A stretch of 64,000 bases of DNA from Lachnospiraceae bacterium (GTDB lineage: Bacteria; Bacillota; Clostridia; Lachnospirales; Lachnospiraceae). The translations under genes were made by a program, and so were the position numbers. The notes under the pieces are model-generated. The model saw nothing but the letters and a program-made list of their open reading frames with translations. It was not told where the DNA came from and did not search any database. The stretch is from NCBI GenBank assembly GCA_022793065.1, contig JAAWCE010000002.1, forward strand, positions 1 through 64,000, written 5' to 3'. Shown in pieces: positions 44,929 to 54,003 of this stretch (its first letter is position 1; each line of letters begins with the position of its first letter).

Positions 44929-45147
44929 ATGCTGGCGCTATCGAGGAAAAAGAACGAAGCTATTATCATCAGCAATAATGTGGAAGTTACCATTCTGGAA
45001 ATCAAGGGAGATCAGGTGAAAATTGGTATTACCGCACCCAAGGAGGTGCCGGTATACCGCAAGGAGGTGTATCTCCAGATTCAGGAAGCCAATCGGGAAG
45101 CTGTAAATGCGGACGGCATGGAGGCCTTGAGAAAATTATTAAAGTAA
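44929..45147 (+). CDS. csrA: Carbon storage regulator CsrA
   Basis: A 72-residue RNA-binding dimer. MLALSRKKNEAIIISNNVEVTILEIKGDQVKIGI and PKEVPVYRKEVY match CsrA/RsmA, including the RNA-contacting beta-1 and beta-5 strands and the extended C-terminal helix typical of FliW-regulated CsrA. The start at 44929 follows AGGTG; a longer frame to 44848 lies inside fliW. It is expected to bind GGA motifs in flagellin leaders. Confidence 0.96.
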   Translation: MLALSRKKNEAIIISNNVEVTILEIKGDQVKIGITAPKEVPVYRKEVYLQIQEANREAVNADGMEALRKLLK

Positions 45148-45176
45148 TAATTTATTGCAGAGGGGCTTTCAGCGGT

Positions 45177-45203
45177 TAATTTTTCTCAAAAAGTTTCCGA
45201 TAA
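45177..45203 (+). promoter_or_regulatory. Sigma-28-like promoter of flaG-fliD
   Basis: TAAT (45177-45180), 15 bases, TCCGATAA (45196-45203). The -10 matches the flagellin promoters; the -35 differs by one base. It lies in the 130-base gap after csrA. Confidence 0.7.
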
Positions 45204-45277
45204 ATCAATTAGATGCAGCTTAAAGCATTTATGATAAATCATTATGGGAAGCAAAATATTACAAGGAGGTGGGAAAT

Positions 45278-45715
45278 ATGGCAATAGAGCCTATTTCAAG
45301 TTTAATGACTGTGCAGGCACAGGGAAGTGCTGTGACACAGAAGCCGCAGACACCCGTTGAGACGGAAAGACCTGACAGCAGTACCAGCAGCGCGCCCGCC
45401 GCAGAGTTGGTGGACAGAACAACCGCAGTGGTGGAGAATGCGCAGGAAAAAGGAAATGCGAACAGTAATGATCAGGGCAAGGAACAGCAGCAATTGTCCC
45501 ACGAACAAATTCGTAAGGCAGTGGAGCGGCTGAATAAGAATCTTGCCAACTCGGAGGCGGTGTTTGGCATCCATGAGGATACAAATCGTGTAACGATTAA
45601 AATTGTGGATAAGAACACCAAGGAAGTCATCAAGGAATTGCCGCCTGAGAAGACTTTGGATATGATTGCAAAGGTATGGGAGATGGCCGGCATCCTGATT
45701 GACGAGAGAAGATAG
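45278..45715 (+). CDS. flaG: FlaG family protein
   Basis: A 145-residue FlaG. The N-terminal 60 residues are Thr/Ser/Ala/Gln-rich and disordered. The conserved C-terminal domain follows: RKAVERLNKNLANSEAVFGIHEDTNRVTIKIVDKNTKEVIKELPPEKTLDM. FlaG influences filament length in other bacteria. ATG at 45278 follows AAGGAGG; an in-frame GTG overlaps the SD. It is followed by fliD. Confidence 0.9.
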   Translation: MAIEPISSLMTVQAQGSAVTQKPQTPVETERPDSSTSSAPAAELVDRTTAVVENAQEKGNANSNDQGKEQQQLSHEQIRKAVERLNKNLANSEAVFGIHEDTNRVTIKIVDKNTKEVIKELPPEKTLDMIAKVWEMAGILIDERR

Positions 45716-45734
45716 GAAAGGGCGGAACACAAAT

Positions 45735-47552
45735 ATGGCTATGAGAATCAGTGGTCTGATGTCCGGTATGGACACAGAGAGCATCATATCTCAATTGGTT
45801 GAAGCTAAGAGGACAAAGGTAAATAAAGCGGTCAAAGCGCAGAAATCCCTGAAATATAAACAGGATGCGTGGAAAACCCTGAACGCGCAGATTAAGAAGC
45901 TGCATACCACAGCGCTGAGCAATCTTCGTTGGGAAGGTTCCTTTGTTAAGAAGACAACAAAAGTTTCCAATAGCAACAAAGTATCTGTAATCACAGGAGA
46001 CGGCGCTATGAACGGTGTTCACAGCCTGAAAGTGAATCAGATGGCACAGTCCGCCAACCTGACCGGCGGCAAGCTGACAAGGAAAGACGGAGCGGCTGTC
46101 ACAGGGGATACGACACTGGGAGAACTTTCGGGGCCTACATTGGCCGGACAGGGTATGATCGTTGTAGAAAGCGGTACAGGTGAAAACAGTCGTACACCTA
46201 TTACAATGGACGAGACGACTACCATAAGTGATTTTGTAGGAGCGCTTAGGTCCGCAGGTCTGAATGCTAATTTTGACGAGGGAAATGGCAGAATATATAT
46301 TGCTGCCAAGAGTTCCGGTACCGAGAATGACTTTAATATTCGTACCTATCAGCCCGGAGAGGGGATGTATGATGCTGACACCGCAGCAAAGGGATTGGAT
46401 ATGCTTCAGGCGTTGGGATTGGATTATAGTGATACGTCCAAGAATGACATAGAACGTATGATTATAGAGGTCAATGATGCGTTGGATTCTGGAGGAGTGA
46501 GCGGATGGAAGGCAGAATTAGCATTGATGGCGAAAAAATTAGGATATATTGACAGCGCAACCAATAAAATCAGTACAAAATTGACGGATGAGCAATATAC
46601 AAAATTAGCCGTTCAAATGTTAAACGGTACCAGTGGAGTGAGCGATAATGGATTGCAGAGTTGGGCGGGTGAGTGGCTGAAGAGGGGACAGAAATTGGAT
46701 GCCTCCGATGCTAAGATTACCTTAGACGGCGTGGAATATACCTCTTCTAAGAATACGTTTGAAATTAACGGATTGACATTGACCGTAAATGCCGTTACGG
46801 ATCCTACGGAAACCATTACCATTACCACAGAAGACGATACCAACGGCATTTATGATATGGTTAAGAACTTCTTCAAAGAGTACAATTCTCTGATCAACCA
46901 GATGGATAAGCTTTATAACGCCGATTCCGCCAAAGGGTATGAGCCTTTGCTGGATGAAGAGAAGGATGCAATGTCGGATTCCGAGGTAGAAGAGTGGGAG
47001 TCAAAGATTAAGGATTCCATCCTTCGCAAGGATAGTTCTTTGAATACCATTGCAAGCGCCATGAAAGAAATTATGATGCAGGGCGTTAATATGGCCGAAG
47101 AGGGCGAGCCTGAGAAGATGATGTATCTGTCCCAGTTCGGAATTAATACCCTTGGATATTTCATAGCGCCTGAAAATGAGAAGAACGCTTACCATATCGA
47201 CGGAGACGCGGATGACGCGGATACCTCCGGTAATCCGGATAAGCTCAAGAGCATGATTGCAAATGATCCGGATACGGTGGTAAAATTTTTCACCACGCTG
47301 TCCAGAACATTGTATGACAAGATGACGGATGTGATGGCGGGCACGGAATACAGTTCAGCCTATACTGCATATGACGATAAGAAAATGCAGAAGGATTACG
47401 ATGAATATACCGTAAAAATAAAAGATTTGGAAAAGAAGCTTGCAGATTACGAGGATAAGTGGTATGCTAAATTTGCAGCAATGGAAACAGCAATGGCGAA
47501 AATGCAGCAGAACGCCAGCGCAGTAACGTCCTTGCTGGGCGGTGGCATGTAA
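45735..47552 (+). CDS. fliD: Flagellar filament cap protein FliD
   Basis: A 605-residue cap protein: MAMRISGLMSGMDTESIISQLVEAKRTKVNKA at the N-terminus, FliD_N domain to about 105, variable exposed domains, then the FliD_C region with TITTEDDTNGIYDMVKNFFKEYNSLINQMDKLYN and a C-terminal coiled coil. FliD caps the growing filament and folds flagellin at its tip. ATG at 45735 is chosen over the TTG at 45699, which lies inside flaG. Confidence 0.93.
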   Translation: MAMRISGLMSGMDTESIISQLVEAKRTKVNKAVKAQKSLKYKQDAWKTLNAQIKKLHTTALSNLRWEGSFVKKTTKVSNSNKVSVITGDGAMNGVHSLKVNQMAQSANLTGGKLTRKDGAAVTGDTTLGELSGPTLAGQGMIVVESGTGENSRTPITMDETTTISDFVGALRSAGLNANFDEGNGRIYIAAKSSGTENDFNIRTYQPGEGMYDADTAAKGLDMLQALGLDYSDTSKNDIERMIIEVNDALDSGGVSGWKAELALMAKKLGYIDSATNKISTKLTDEQYTKLAVQMLNGTSGVSDNGLQSWAGEWLKRGQKLDASDAKITLDGVEYTSSKNTFEINGLTLTVNAVTDPTETITITTEDDTNGIYDMVKNFFKEYNSLINQMDKLYNADSAKGYEPLLDEEKDAMSDSEVEEWESKIKDSILRKDSSLNTIASAMKEIMMQGVNMAEEGEPEKMMYLSQFGINTLGYFIAPENEKNAYHIDGDADDADTSGNPDKLKSMIANDPDTVVKFFTTLSRTLYDKMTDVMAGTEYSSAYTAYDDKKMQKDYDEYTVKIKDLEKKLADYEDKWYAKFAAMETAMAKMQQNASAVTSLLGGGM

Positions 47553-47608
47553 TGTTGGCATAGCTTCCTGGACCCGGCCGGACGAATAATGAAAGGCAGG
47601 ATGGAATT

Positions 47609-47983
47609 ATGGCATTACCTAACGCATATGGGCAGTATAATAACAGTAAAATTTTGACGGCATCTCCCGCAGAGCTGACATTGATGCTTTATGAAGGGGC
47701 AATCAAATTCTGCAATATTGCTATCAGTGCGGTGGAACATAAGGACATTGAGAAGGCACATGAGAATATCCGCAAAACGGAGCGGATTATTGACTATTTC
47801 CGCCAGACACTGGACATGAAATACGAAGTTGCGGAGGATTTCGAGCGCGTATATGCTTACTTAAGCCAGAGGCTGGTGGAAGCCAATGTGAAAAAGGATA
47901 AGGAAATTTTGGAGGAAGTGAACGGGCATCTGCGTTCTATGCGGGATACCTGGAAGGAAGTCATGAAGAAGAGTAAGGAGTAG
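47609..47983 (+). CDS. fliS: Flagellin export chaperone FliS
   Basis: A 124-residue helical chaperone. NAYGQYNNSKILTASPAELTLMLYEGAIKFCNIA is the FliS signature, binding the C-terminal disordered region of flagellin before export. Length is normal. It follows fliD by 56 bases and is six bases upstream of a FliT-like gene. Confidence 0.95.
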   Translation: MALPNAYGQYNNSKILTASPAELTLMLYEGAIKFCNIAISAVEHKDIEKAHENIRKTERIIDYFRQTLDMKYEVAEDFERVYAYLSQRLVEANVKKDKEILEEVNGHLRSMRDTWKEVMKKSKE

Positions 47984-47988
47984 AACCC

Positions 47989-48465
47989 ATGACGGGAAAT
48001 TATCTGACGCTGTTGGAAGAGAGCTTGAAAAGAAAACTGCAGGCTATGGCGGAGATACAGGCGTATAATCTGCGCCAACAGGAAATTTTTCAGGCCGAAG
48101 AGGTAGATCTTGACAAGTTCGATGAATATATGGCGGAAAAGCAGAACCTGATTGAGAAGCTCACTTCTCTTGACCGTGGATTTGAAAGTCTGTATGAAAA
48201 GGTAGCGGAAGAGTTGAAGGAAAATCGTCATCAGTATGGGGCGCAAATCAGAACGCTGCAGGAACTGATTACGGAAGTAACAGAGGCGGGCGTTACCATT
48301 CAGGCACAGGAAGCACGCAATAAGAAGATGATAGAAGATTTCTTCCGAAAGGAACGCGATAATATTCGCATGAATCGCAAGACTTCCAAAGCGGCGATTG
48401 ATTATTATAAAAACATGAGTAAGTCGGCTGTGGTGATGCCGCAGTTTATGGACAGTAAAAAATGA
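47989..48465 (+). CDS. FliT/FlgN-like flagellar chaperone
   Basis: A 158-residue all-helical protein with long heptad-type helices (YLTLLEESLKRKLQAMAEIQ, YMAEKQNLIEKLTSLDRGFESLYEKV). Position after fliS and pattern fit FliT, the FliD chaperone, or a second FlgN-like chaperone; I cannot separate these by eye. A terminator follows at once, ending the fliD operon. Confidence 0.7.
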   Translation: MTGNYLTLLEESLKRKLQAMAEIQAYNLRQQEIFQAEEVDLDKFDEYMAEKQNLIEKLTSLDRGFESLYEKVAEELKENRHQYGAQIRTLQELITEVTEAGVTIQAQEARNKKMIEDFFRKERDNIRMNRKTSKAAIDYYKNMSKSAVVMPQFMDSKK

Positions 48466-48485
48466 AGACCAAGCTGAACAAAAAT

Positions 48486-48519
48486 AAAAAGTTCCGTAGC
48501 CTTCGCTGCGGAACTTTTT
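48486..48519 (+). terminator. Terminator after the fliD operon
   Basis: AAAAAGTTCCG and CGGAACTTTTT (48486-48496, 48509-48519) with an inner TAGC/GCTG extension form a strong hairpin with a T-run. Confidence 0.85.
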
Positions 48520-48561
48520 ACATAAGGCCGGCAAAAATTTCAGTATTTTTTTTTATTACAC

Positions 48562-48588
48562 TAAAGTATTGTAAAATGTGTCCGATAT
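48562..48588 (+). promoter_or_regulatory. Sigma-28 promoter of flagellin 1
   Basis: TAAA (48562-48565), 15 bases, TCCGATAT (48581-48588). Start point near 48596, giving a leader of about 133 bases. Confidence 0.9.
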
Positions 48589-48600
48589 AATAAGCAGGAA

Positions 48601-48619
48601 AGTAAACAGGAGGTTTACT
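48601..48619 (+). promoter_or_regulatory. Candidate CsrA hairpin in the flagellin 1 leader
   Basis: AGTAAAC (48601-48607) pairs perfectly with GTTTACT (48613-48619), displaying AGGAG in a five-base loop, the preferred CsrA presentation. Two more GGA sites follow: GCAAGGA in a short GCC/GGC hairpin (48691-48703) and the SD AAGGAGG (48714-48720). Multiple GGA sites ending at the SD are the B. subtilis hag layout. Confidence 0.65.
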
Positions 48620-48728
48620 GATCAATTTATCGTTTGATTTTCGGCATGGACCGGGTCATAAAATAAACGGATAAAAAGCAAGATGCGACAGCCGCAAGGA
48701 GGCAGCTTTTTTCAAGGAGGAATTTGAT

Positions 48729-50042
48729 ATGATAGTAAAACATAATCTCACAGCGATGAATTCCAACAGAATGTTGGGTATGACAACAGCTTCTCAGGCA
48801 AAAGCTACAGAGAAGTTATCTTCCGGTTATAAGATTAATCGTGCTGCCGATGATGCGGCAGGACTTGCAATCAGTGAGAAGATGAGAAAGCAGATCAGAG
48901 GTCTTACACAGGCTTCTTTGAATGCACAGGATGGCGTTAGTGCGGTGCAGACTGCGGATGGTGCGCTGCATGAAGTACATGATATGATTCAGAGAATGAC
49001 GGAACTGTCAGTAAAAGCGGCAAACGGTACTCTTTCCACATCTGACAGAGATGCGATTCAGCTTGAAGTCAATCAGTTGGTAAGTGAGATTGACCGTGTG
49101 TCAACCACAACCAAATTTAATGAAACTTATCTGCTGAGAGGAGCAAGCAAAGGAGAGGCTGGTAAGCTTACTTATAGTATGGCGCAGAAGGGCCTGATGC
49201 CTGATTTTCAGAATTATGGTCCTGTTAATAGCCAGACAGGTACAATGGGCGTAACCCAGTATGCGGCTTTTGCACAGGCGGCTACGATTGCTACAAATGT
49301 GGGACTTTCTGATACGGCAGCGCAGACGACCAAGTATACTGCAAAGGCATTTGGACCCATAGGAACTCCCGGAACGGTATATGTGTTGGTAGAGAGTACA
49401 AAGCCGGCAAATGCCAGCGGAACAGTGGCAAAGATGAATGCCAGCGAAATTGCTAAGGATATCAACAGTAATTCTGCAAATACGAATCCTGTATTTAAGG
49501 CATTTACAGGTATGGATCAGTTGACCGCGGCGTTAAAAGCTGATTACAGTGAAGACATCAGGAATGTCAGCACATATATTAATAGTGATAATCAAATTGA
49601 GTTGAAATTAGAGACTTTTCCTGATATCAATGATGCAATTGATTTGAGTCTGCATGTGGGCGCAGATTCCGATAATGAGAATAAGATTTATATGAATCTG
49701 CAGAACCTCAGCGCTAGAGGATTGGGATTAAATGGTCTGGATGTGAGCGGTGATACGGGCAAAGCAGCTACAAGAGCAATTGATGTTGTAGCGGAGGCAT
49801 TGCAGAAGGTGTCTGCACAGAGAGCTTCTTTGGGTGCAATTCAGAACAGACTTGAGCATACGATCAATAACCTGGATAATATTGTTGAGAATACAACGTC
49901 CGCAGAGAGTGCAATCCGCGATACGGATATGGCAACGCAGATGGTGGAATACTCCAACAACAATATTCTTGCTCAGGCAGGGCAGTCAATGCTTGCTCAG
50001 GCAAATCAGGCAACATCGGGTGTATTGTCACTTCTTCAGTAA
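48729..50042 (+). CDS. fliC: Flagellin 1
   Basis: A 437-residue flagellin. The N-terminal D0/D1 helix (MIVKHNLTAMNSNRMLGMTTASQAKATEKLSSGYKINRAADDAAGLAISEKMRKQIRGL) and the C-terminal D1/D0 region (RASLGAIQNRLEHTINNLDNIVENTTSAESAIRDTDMATQMVEYSNNNILAQAGQSMLAQ) are highly conserved, with a roughly 190-residue variable surface domain between. The variable part is rich in Thr, Ser and Asn, giving many possible O-glycosylation sites. Own sigma-28 promoter and terminator, so it is monocistronic. Confidence 0.96.
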   Translation: MIVKHNLTAMNSNRMLGMTTASQAKATEKLSSGYKINRAADDAAGLAISEKMRKQIRGLTQASLNAQDGVSAVQTADGALHEVHDMIQRMTELSVKAANGTLSTSDRDAIQLEVNQLVSEIDRVSTTTKFNETYLLRGASKGEAGKLTYSMAQKGLMPDFQNYGPVNSQTGTMGVTQYAAFAQAATIATNVGLSDTAAQTTKYTAKAFGPIGTPGTVYVLVESTKPANASGTVAKMNASEIAKDINSNSANTNPVFKAFTGMDQLTAALKADYSEDIRNVSTYINSDNQIELKLETFPDINDAIDLSLHVGADSDNENKIYMNLQNLSARGLGLNGLDVSGDTGKAATRAIDVVAEALQKVSAQRASLGAIQNRLEHTINNLDNIVENTTSAESAIRDTDMATQMVEYSNNNILAQAGQSMLAQANQATSGVLSLLQ

Positions 50043-50062
50043 TCAAGAACCGATTTATATGG

Positions 50063-50106
50063 AAGGGTGTTACCAGTCATTTTATATGGCTGGCAACGCC
50101 CTTTTT
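50063..50106 (+). terminator. Terminator after flagellin 1
   Basis: A 14-base stem (50063-50076 with 50090-50103, including G-U pairs) followed by TTTTT. Confidence 0.8.
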
Positions 50107-50219
50107 ACATGAAAACTTTATTTTCAAATTTGTTATTATACATGGTTACAAGATTTATGGAAGAAAACTTGTTTGAAGTAAAATGAGATAAAAAAGTTTA
50201 TAAAAAATGAAAAAAAGGC

Positions 50220-50246
50220 TAAAGTTATTGGAAATCACTCCGATAT
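50220..50246 (+). promoter_or_regulatory. Sigma-28 promoter of flagellin 2
   Basis: TAAA (50220-50223), 15 bases, TCCGATAT (50239-50246), with a -10 identical to that of flagellin 1. Start near 50254; leader about 175 bases. The 386-base gap between the flagellin genes is otherwise A/T-rich and non-coding. Confidence 0.9.
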
Positions 50247-50388
50247 ACTTAATAAGTAAAGCAAAGAACAGCTTTTGTTCAGGCTTATCTTCGGAAGTTC
50301 CTGAGTAATACGCACGATTGCAAAGGAATACCCGTTTCGACCTGCCGGAATATGAACGTGCGAATCATAGGAGGGGCAGGCGCAAATA

Positions 50389-50404
50389 GCCGCATGGAAG
50401 CGGC
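50389..50404 (+). promoter_or_regulatory. Candidate CsrA hairpin in the flagellin 2 leader
   Basis: GCCGC (50389-50393) and GCGGC (50400-50404) form a perfect five-base stem with loop ATGGAA, placing GGA in the loop 12 bases before the SD AAGGAGG (50414-50420). An unpaired AGGAGGGG lies just upstream (50369-50376). This closely mirrors the two-site CsrA operator of B. subtilis hag. Confidence 0.7.
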
Positions 50405-50428
50405 ATCATATTCAAGGAGGAATGAATT

Positions 50429-51667
50429 ATGGTAGTACAACACAATCTAACAGCTATGAACTCTAACAGAATGCTTGGTTTAACCACAGCATCACAGGCA
50501 AAGGCTACTGAGAAGTTGTCTTCCGGCTACAGGATTAACCGTGCAGCAGATGATGCCGCAGGTCTGGCTATTTCCGAGAAGATGAGAAAGCAGATTAGAG
50601 GACTTACACAGGCTTCTACGAACGCACAGGATGGTATCAGTGCTGTGCAGACCGCAGAAGGTGCCCTGACAGAAGTTCATGATATGCTTCAGAGAATGAA
50701 TGAGCTGGCAGTTAAGTCCGCAAACGGTACTCAGTCCGAGAGCGACAGAAATGCAATCCAGAGCGAAATCGATCAGTTGGTAACAGAAATTGACCGTGTA
50801 TCTACCACGACCAAGTTCAATGAAACCTATCTGTTGAAAGGTAACAATAAGGGCGATGTTGGTAAGTTGACTTATAGTACCGCAAACGCTGCATTGTCCA
50901 GCAAGTTTGGCGCAGTTACCAGTAATGGTACCATCACTGGCATGAGACTTACACAGTCAACACAAACCATTGGCAATACTACTTATGTAGTACAGACCTT
51001 TACGGTTCAAGGCGGCAGCACATACAGCTTTGTTTCCAGTACTTCTGTAAAGGCTGGTGCCGGTGCATCTGTTACTAAGTTGAACGTAAGCGAAGTTGTT
51101 AAGCAGCTCAATACAGGTTCCGTTCAGGCGTTCTCTAATATTGATGATATGACTTCTGCAATCAAGCGCGATTACGGCGATGATATCAAGTCTATTTCTA
51201 CTTATGTAGAGGCTAGTGTTACCAATCTGAAGATTGAAACATTTGCTGACTTGAACGATGCTATTGACTTGAGCCTGCATGTAGGTGCTGATTCTTCCAG
51301 CGACAACAAGATCACTCTGAATGTAAATCAGATGAGTGCAAGAGGTCTTGGAGTGAATGGTTTGAACGTAGCAGGTAAGACCGGCGATAATGCAACCAGA
51401 GCAATTGATACAATTGGCGATGCATTGGCAAAGGTATCCAGCCAGAGAGCTACACTCGGTGCAGTTCAGAACAGGTTAGAGCATACAATCAACAACTTGG
51501 ATAACATTGTTGAGAATACCACAAGTGCTGAATCCGCTATCCGCGATACGGATATGGCTACTCAGATGGTTACTTACTCTAACAATAATATCCTTGCTCA
51601 GGCAGGTCAGGCAATGTTGGCTCAGTCCAACCAGACCAACCAGGGTGTTCTGTCATTGTTAGGCTAA
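50429..51667 (+). CDS. fliC: Flagellin 2
   Basis: A 412-residue flagellin nearly identical to flagellin 1 in its first 140 and last 120 residues, but with an unrelated-looking, shorter Thr/Ser/Val-rich central domain (about 170-290). Monocistronic, with its own sigma-28 promoter, structured leader and terminator. Codon choice looks optimised, for example repeated AAC, GGT and ACC, as for a highly expressed protein. The pair could build a mixed filament or alternative filaments. Confidence 0.96.
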   Translation: MVVQHNLTAMNSNRMLGLTTASQAKATEKLSSGYRINRAADDAAGLAISEKMRKQIRGLTQASTNAQDGISAVQTAEGALTEVHDMLQRMNELAVKSANGTQSESDRNAIQSEIDQLVTEIDRVSTTTKFNETYLLKGNNKGDVGKLTYSTANAALSSKFGAVTSNGTITGMRLTQSTQTIGNTTYVVQTFTVQGGSTYSFVSSTSVKAGAGASVTKLNVSEVVKQLNTGSVQAFSNIDDMTSAIKRDYGDDIKSISTYVEASVTNLKIETFADLNDAIDLSLHVGADSSSDNKITLNVNQMSARGLGVNGLNVAGKTGDNATRAIDTIGDALAKVSSQRATLGAVQNRLEHTINNLDNIVENTTSAESAIRDTDMATQMVTYSNNNILAQAGQAMLAQSNQTNQGVLSLLG

Positions 51668-51704
51668 TAGCGTAGCAGGCTAACCATAGTGAATGAAATG
51701 AAGA

Positions 51705-51732
51705 GGGAGATGCTTCGGCGTCTCCCTTTTTT
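51705..51732 (+). terminator. Terminator after flagellin 2
   Basis: GGGAGATGC (51705-51713) pairs with GCGTCTCCC (51718-51726) around a TTCG tetraloop, followed by six T. A textbook stable terminator. Confidence 0.9.
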
Positions 51733-51734
51733 CA

Positions 51735-51763
51735 TTGCCATAGAAACAAAAATGAGTTATGAT
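51735..51763 (+). promoter_or_regulatory. Promoter of the glycosyltransferase operon
   Basis: TTGCCA (51735-51740), 17 bases, TATGAT (51758-51763), directly after the flagellin 2 terminator. It looks vegetative (sigma-A), not flagellar. Confidence 0.6.
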
Positions 51764-51800
51764 AGATGTAATAAAGGCAGAGTAGGGAGGAATAAATTCT

Positions 51801-54002
51801 ATGAGCAAGCATATTCTTTTGACCATATCCATTCTGATATCGAACAGGCCGGATACGGTGCGTAAATGTCTGGATTCTGTTCAGCCCTTGCTGAAAGCGG
51901 TTCCGTCGGAACTGATTTTGACCGATACAGGATGTGGGGAGCAAGTGCGGAGCATCATAGAGGAATATACGAACCATATTATTCAGTTTAAGTGGTGTAA
52001 CGATTTCTCAAAGGCAAGGAATGTAGGATTAAAACAGGCAAAAGGAAAGTGGTTTATGTTCCTGGATGATGATGAATGGTTTGAAGATACAACGGAAATC
52101 ATTGACTTTTTTCAGTCAGGGGCATATAAAAAATATGGCATGGGGGCATATTCCCAACGCAATTATGGCGATAGGGAGGGAATCACATACTCTGATTTGC
52201 TGGTAGGACGTATGACTCGTCTTGAACCGGATGTTAAATTTACTTATTCTATTCATGAGTGTTTTAACCGAGTGGTGGGAAAGGTAAAGAAATTTAATGT
52301 GTTTGTACATCATTATGGTTATGTATATGATACGAAAGAAGCACTGCATGCCCATGCCAGACGTAATATTGAACCTCTGATAAAAGAATTGAAAGCAGCG
52401 CCTAATGATATGAAACATGCGCTGCAGTTGACACAGGAATATAATGTGCTGGACGAATATGAAAAGTCCGTAGAAATTGCCAGGGAGGCGATAGAGAAAG
52501 CAAAGAAAGGGCCTGTGGTAAACGACTTTTGCCTTGCGTCTTTACATGCAAATGTGGTTATGTGTTTGATGGATTTATGGCGTTTTCAGGAGGTTATTGA
52601 GGTTGGGGAAGCGTATTTGAAGTTGGATGCGCTGGACCCTATGGCAAAGGCACTGATTGCAGCAAGGCTTAGTTGTGCCTATATGCACGAAAAAGAAACA
52701 GAAAAATGTTTTGAAAAGGTACAATATTATTGGGAAGTATATCAGGATTATGTAAAGGATGATGAAAAATTTATCACATATGTGACGAATATTACCTGTT
52801 CTTGTTTTGAACCTTATAATAGAAGTATTGTGTTGGGAAATGGCGTAAATGCAGCGGTTCTTATGGAGAAACACAAAATAGCCTGGGAGTGGTTTCAGGC
52901 GATGGAGTTGAATATTGAGAGTCAGGTGGTTCATCTTGAACCGGAAATGATGAAAATCATAGTTGAAAAACTGCCCAAAGTCAGTGAAGAAGTCAGGCAA
53001 TATTATGTAGATATGTGTAATGTGTTTCTGAGACGGCAGGATATTAAATTTTTCATTATCAATGAAGTGATGGAAAGATGCAGACAGGGAGAGACATGGG
53101 AAGATAAGCTTTGGCTCACAGCTTCTTATAAGGACTGTGTGATAGAACATCCTTTTGAAAAGATGATAAAAATTGCGGATGCTGTTCAGAAGTGTGACAG
53201 AGGGCAAGCATGTGATGTGGCTATGGCAGAACAACAGGTGATGTGGCTATGGGAACACTTATCTGATTATATGGGAGAAATGAAAGCCTTTGAGCTTATT
53301 CGCATGGAAGAGCACCTGGGGCTTGCGTCGGAAGTGATAATGGATAAAATTCCTTATCATATATGGCAGCGGGAGCTTACGGATTATTTTGGCAAATACT
53401 CTCAGGATGACGTAGTTTGGTGGACGGAAAAATTTGCGGCATTTCTGCCGGAAGACAGCATGAAACTACGATTGTGGAAGGCATTTGCAGCAGTATATGA
53501 TGCTATCAGAGAAGCTGGTTTGGGGGATAAGTGTTCCATGGAGACCGTTCTAAATGGTTTAAGGGAATACGCAGATAATCGCATTGCATTGTGTGAACAG
53601 ATTTACAGACCGGAGATTTTGCAGAATATGCAGGATGTGCTGGCAGAAGAGGATCAGGCAGCTTTCCGTTTGCGGCTATTGGAAGATCAGATTCATGCGG
53701 GAGAATATGTCAATGCGCTGAAGGATGTAAAAGAGCTGAGAGGATTATTGCCAGGATTGGACCCTGTGATGAAATGTTACCTGGAATGGCTCAGTGATAA
53801 AATGAAGGTACAGGAACAGGAGCAAAAAAAGGCGAATAATGAGTTTCAGGTATTGGCGGTGGGCGTGAAACTGAAAATTCGTCAACTGATGGCGGCAGGA
53901 AATAATCAGGCTGCATTGACCGCAGCAAAACAGTTGCATAGTTTGATGCCAGAGGACAATGAAGTGGCAAAGTTAGTACAAAAGTTAGAAGGGGAATTAT
54001 AA
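51801..54002 (+). CDS. GT2 glycosyltransferase with TPR-like C-terminal region
   Basis: A 733-residue cytoplasmic protein. The N-terminal 230 residues are a GT-A family 2 domain: LTISILISNRPDTVRKCLDS, TDTGCGEQ, FSKARNVGLKQAKGKW and the metal/nucleotide-sugar motif FLDDDEWF (about 86-93), then HECF. The rest is helical with TPR-like repeats and ends in a short domain shared with the next gene. No membrane segment. Enzymes of this layout beside flagellin genes often glycosylate flagellin in the cytoplasm; that role is inferred from position. The next gene starts one base after its stop. Confidence 0.85.
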   Translation: MSKHILLTISILISNRPDTVRKCLDSVQPLLKAVPSELILTDTGCGEQVRSIIEEYTNHIIQFKWCNDFSKARNVGLKQAKGKWFMFLDDDEWFEDTTEIIDFFQSGAYKKYGMGAYSQRNYGDREGITYSDLLVGRMTRLEPDVKFTYSIHECFNRVVGKVKKFNVFVHHYGYVYDTKEALHAHARRNIEPLIKELKAAPNDMKHALQLTQEYNVLDEYEKSVEIAREAIEKAKKGPVVNDFCLASLHANVVMCLMDLWRFQEVIEVGEAYLKLDALDPMAKALIAARLSCAYMHEKETEKCFEKVQYYWEVYQDYVKDDEKFITYVTNITCSCFEPYNRSIVLGNGVNAAVLMEKHKIAWEWFQAMELNIESQVVHLEPEMMKIIVEKLPKVSEEVRQYYVDMCNVFLRRQDIKFFIINEVMERCRQGETWEDKLWLTASYKDCVIEHPFEKMIKIADAVQKCDRGQACDVAMAEQQVMWLWEHLSDYMGEMKAFELIRMEEHLGLASEVIMDKIPYHIWQRELTDYFGKYSQDDVVWWTEKFAAFLPEDSMKLRLWKAFAAVYDAIREAGLGDKCSMETVLNGLREYADNRIALCEQIYRPEILQNMQDVLAEEDQAAFRLRLLEDQIHAGEYVNALKDVKELRGLLPGLDPVMKCYLEWLSDKMKVQEQEQKKANNEFQVLAVGVKLKIRQLMAAGNNQAALTAAKQLHSLMPEDNEVAKLVQKLEGEL

Positions 54003-54003
54003 G

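Noticed and set aside
45699..45734. TTG start for fliD at 45699
   Set aside because: Lies within flaG; the ATG at 45735 gives the conserved MxMRISGLMSGMDTESI start.
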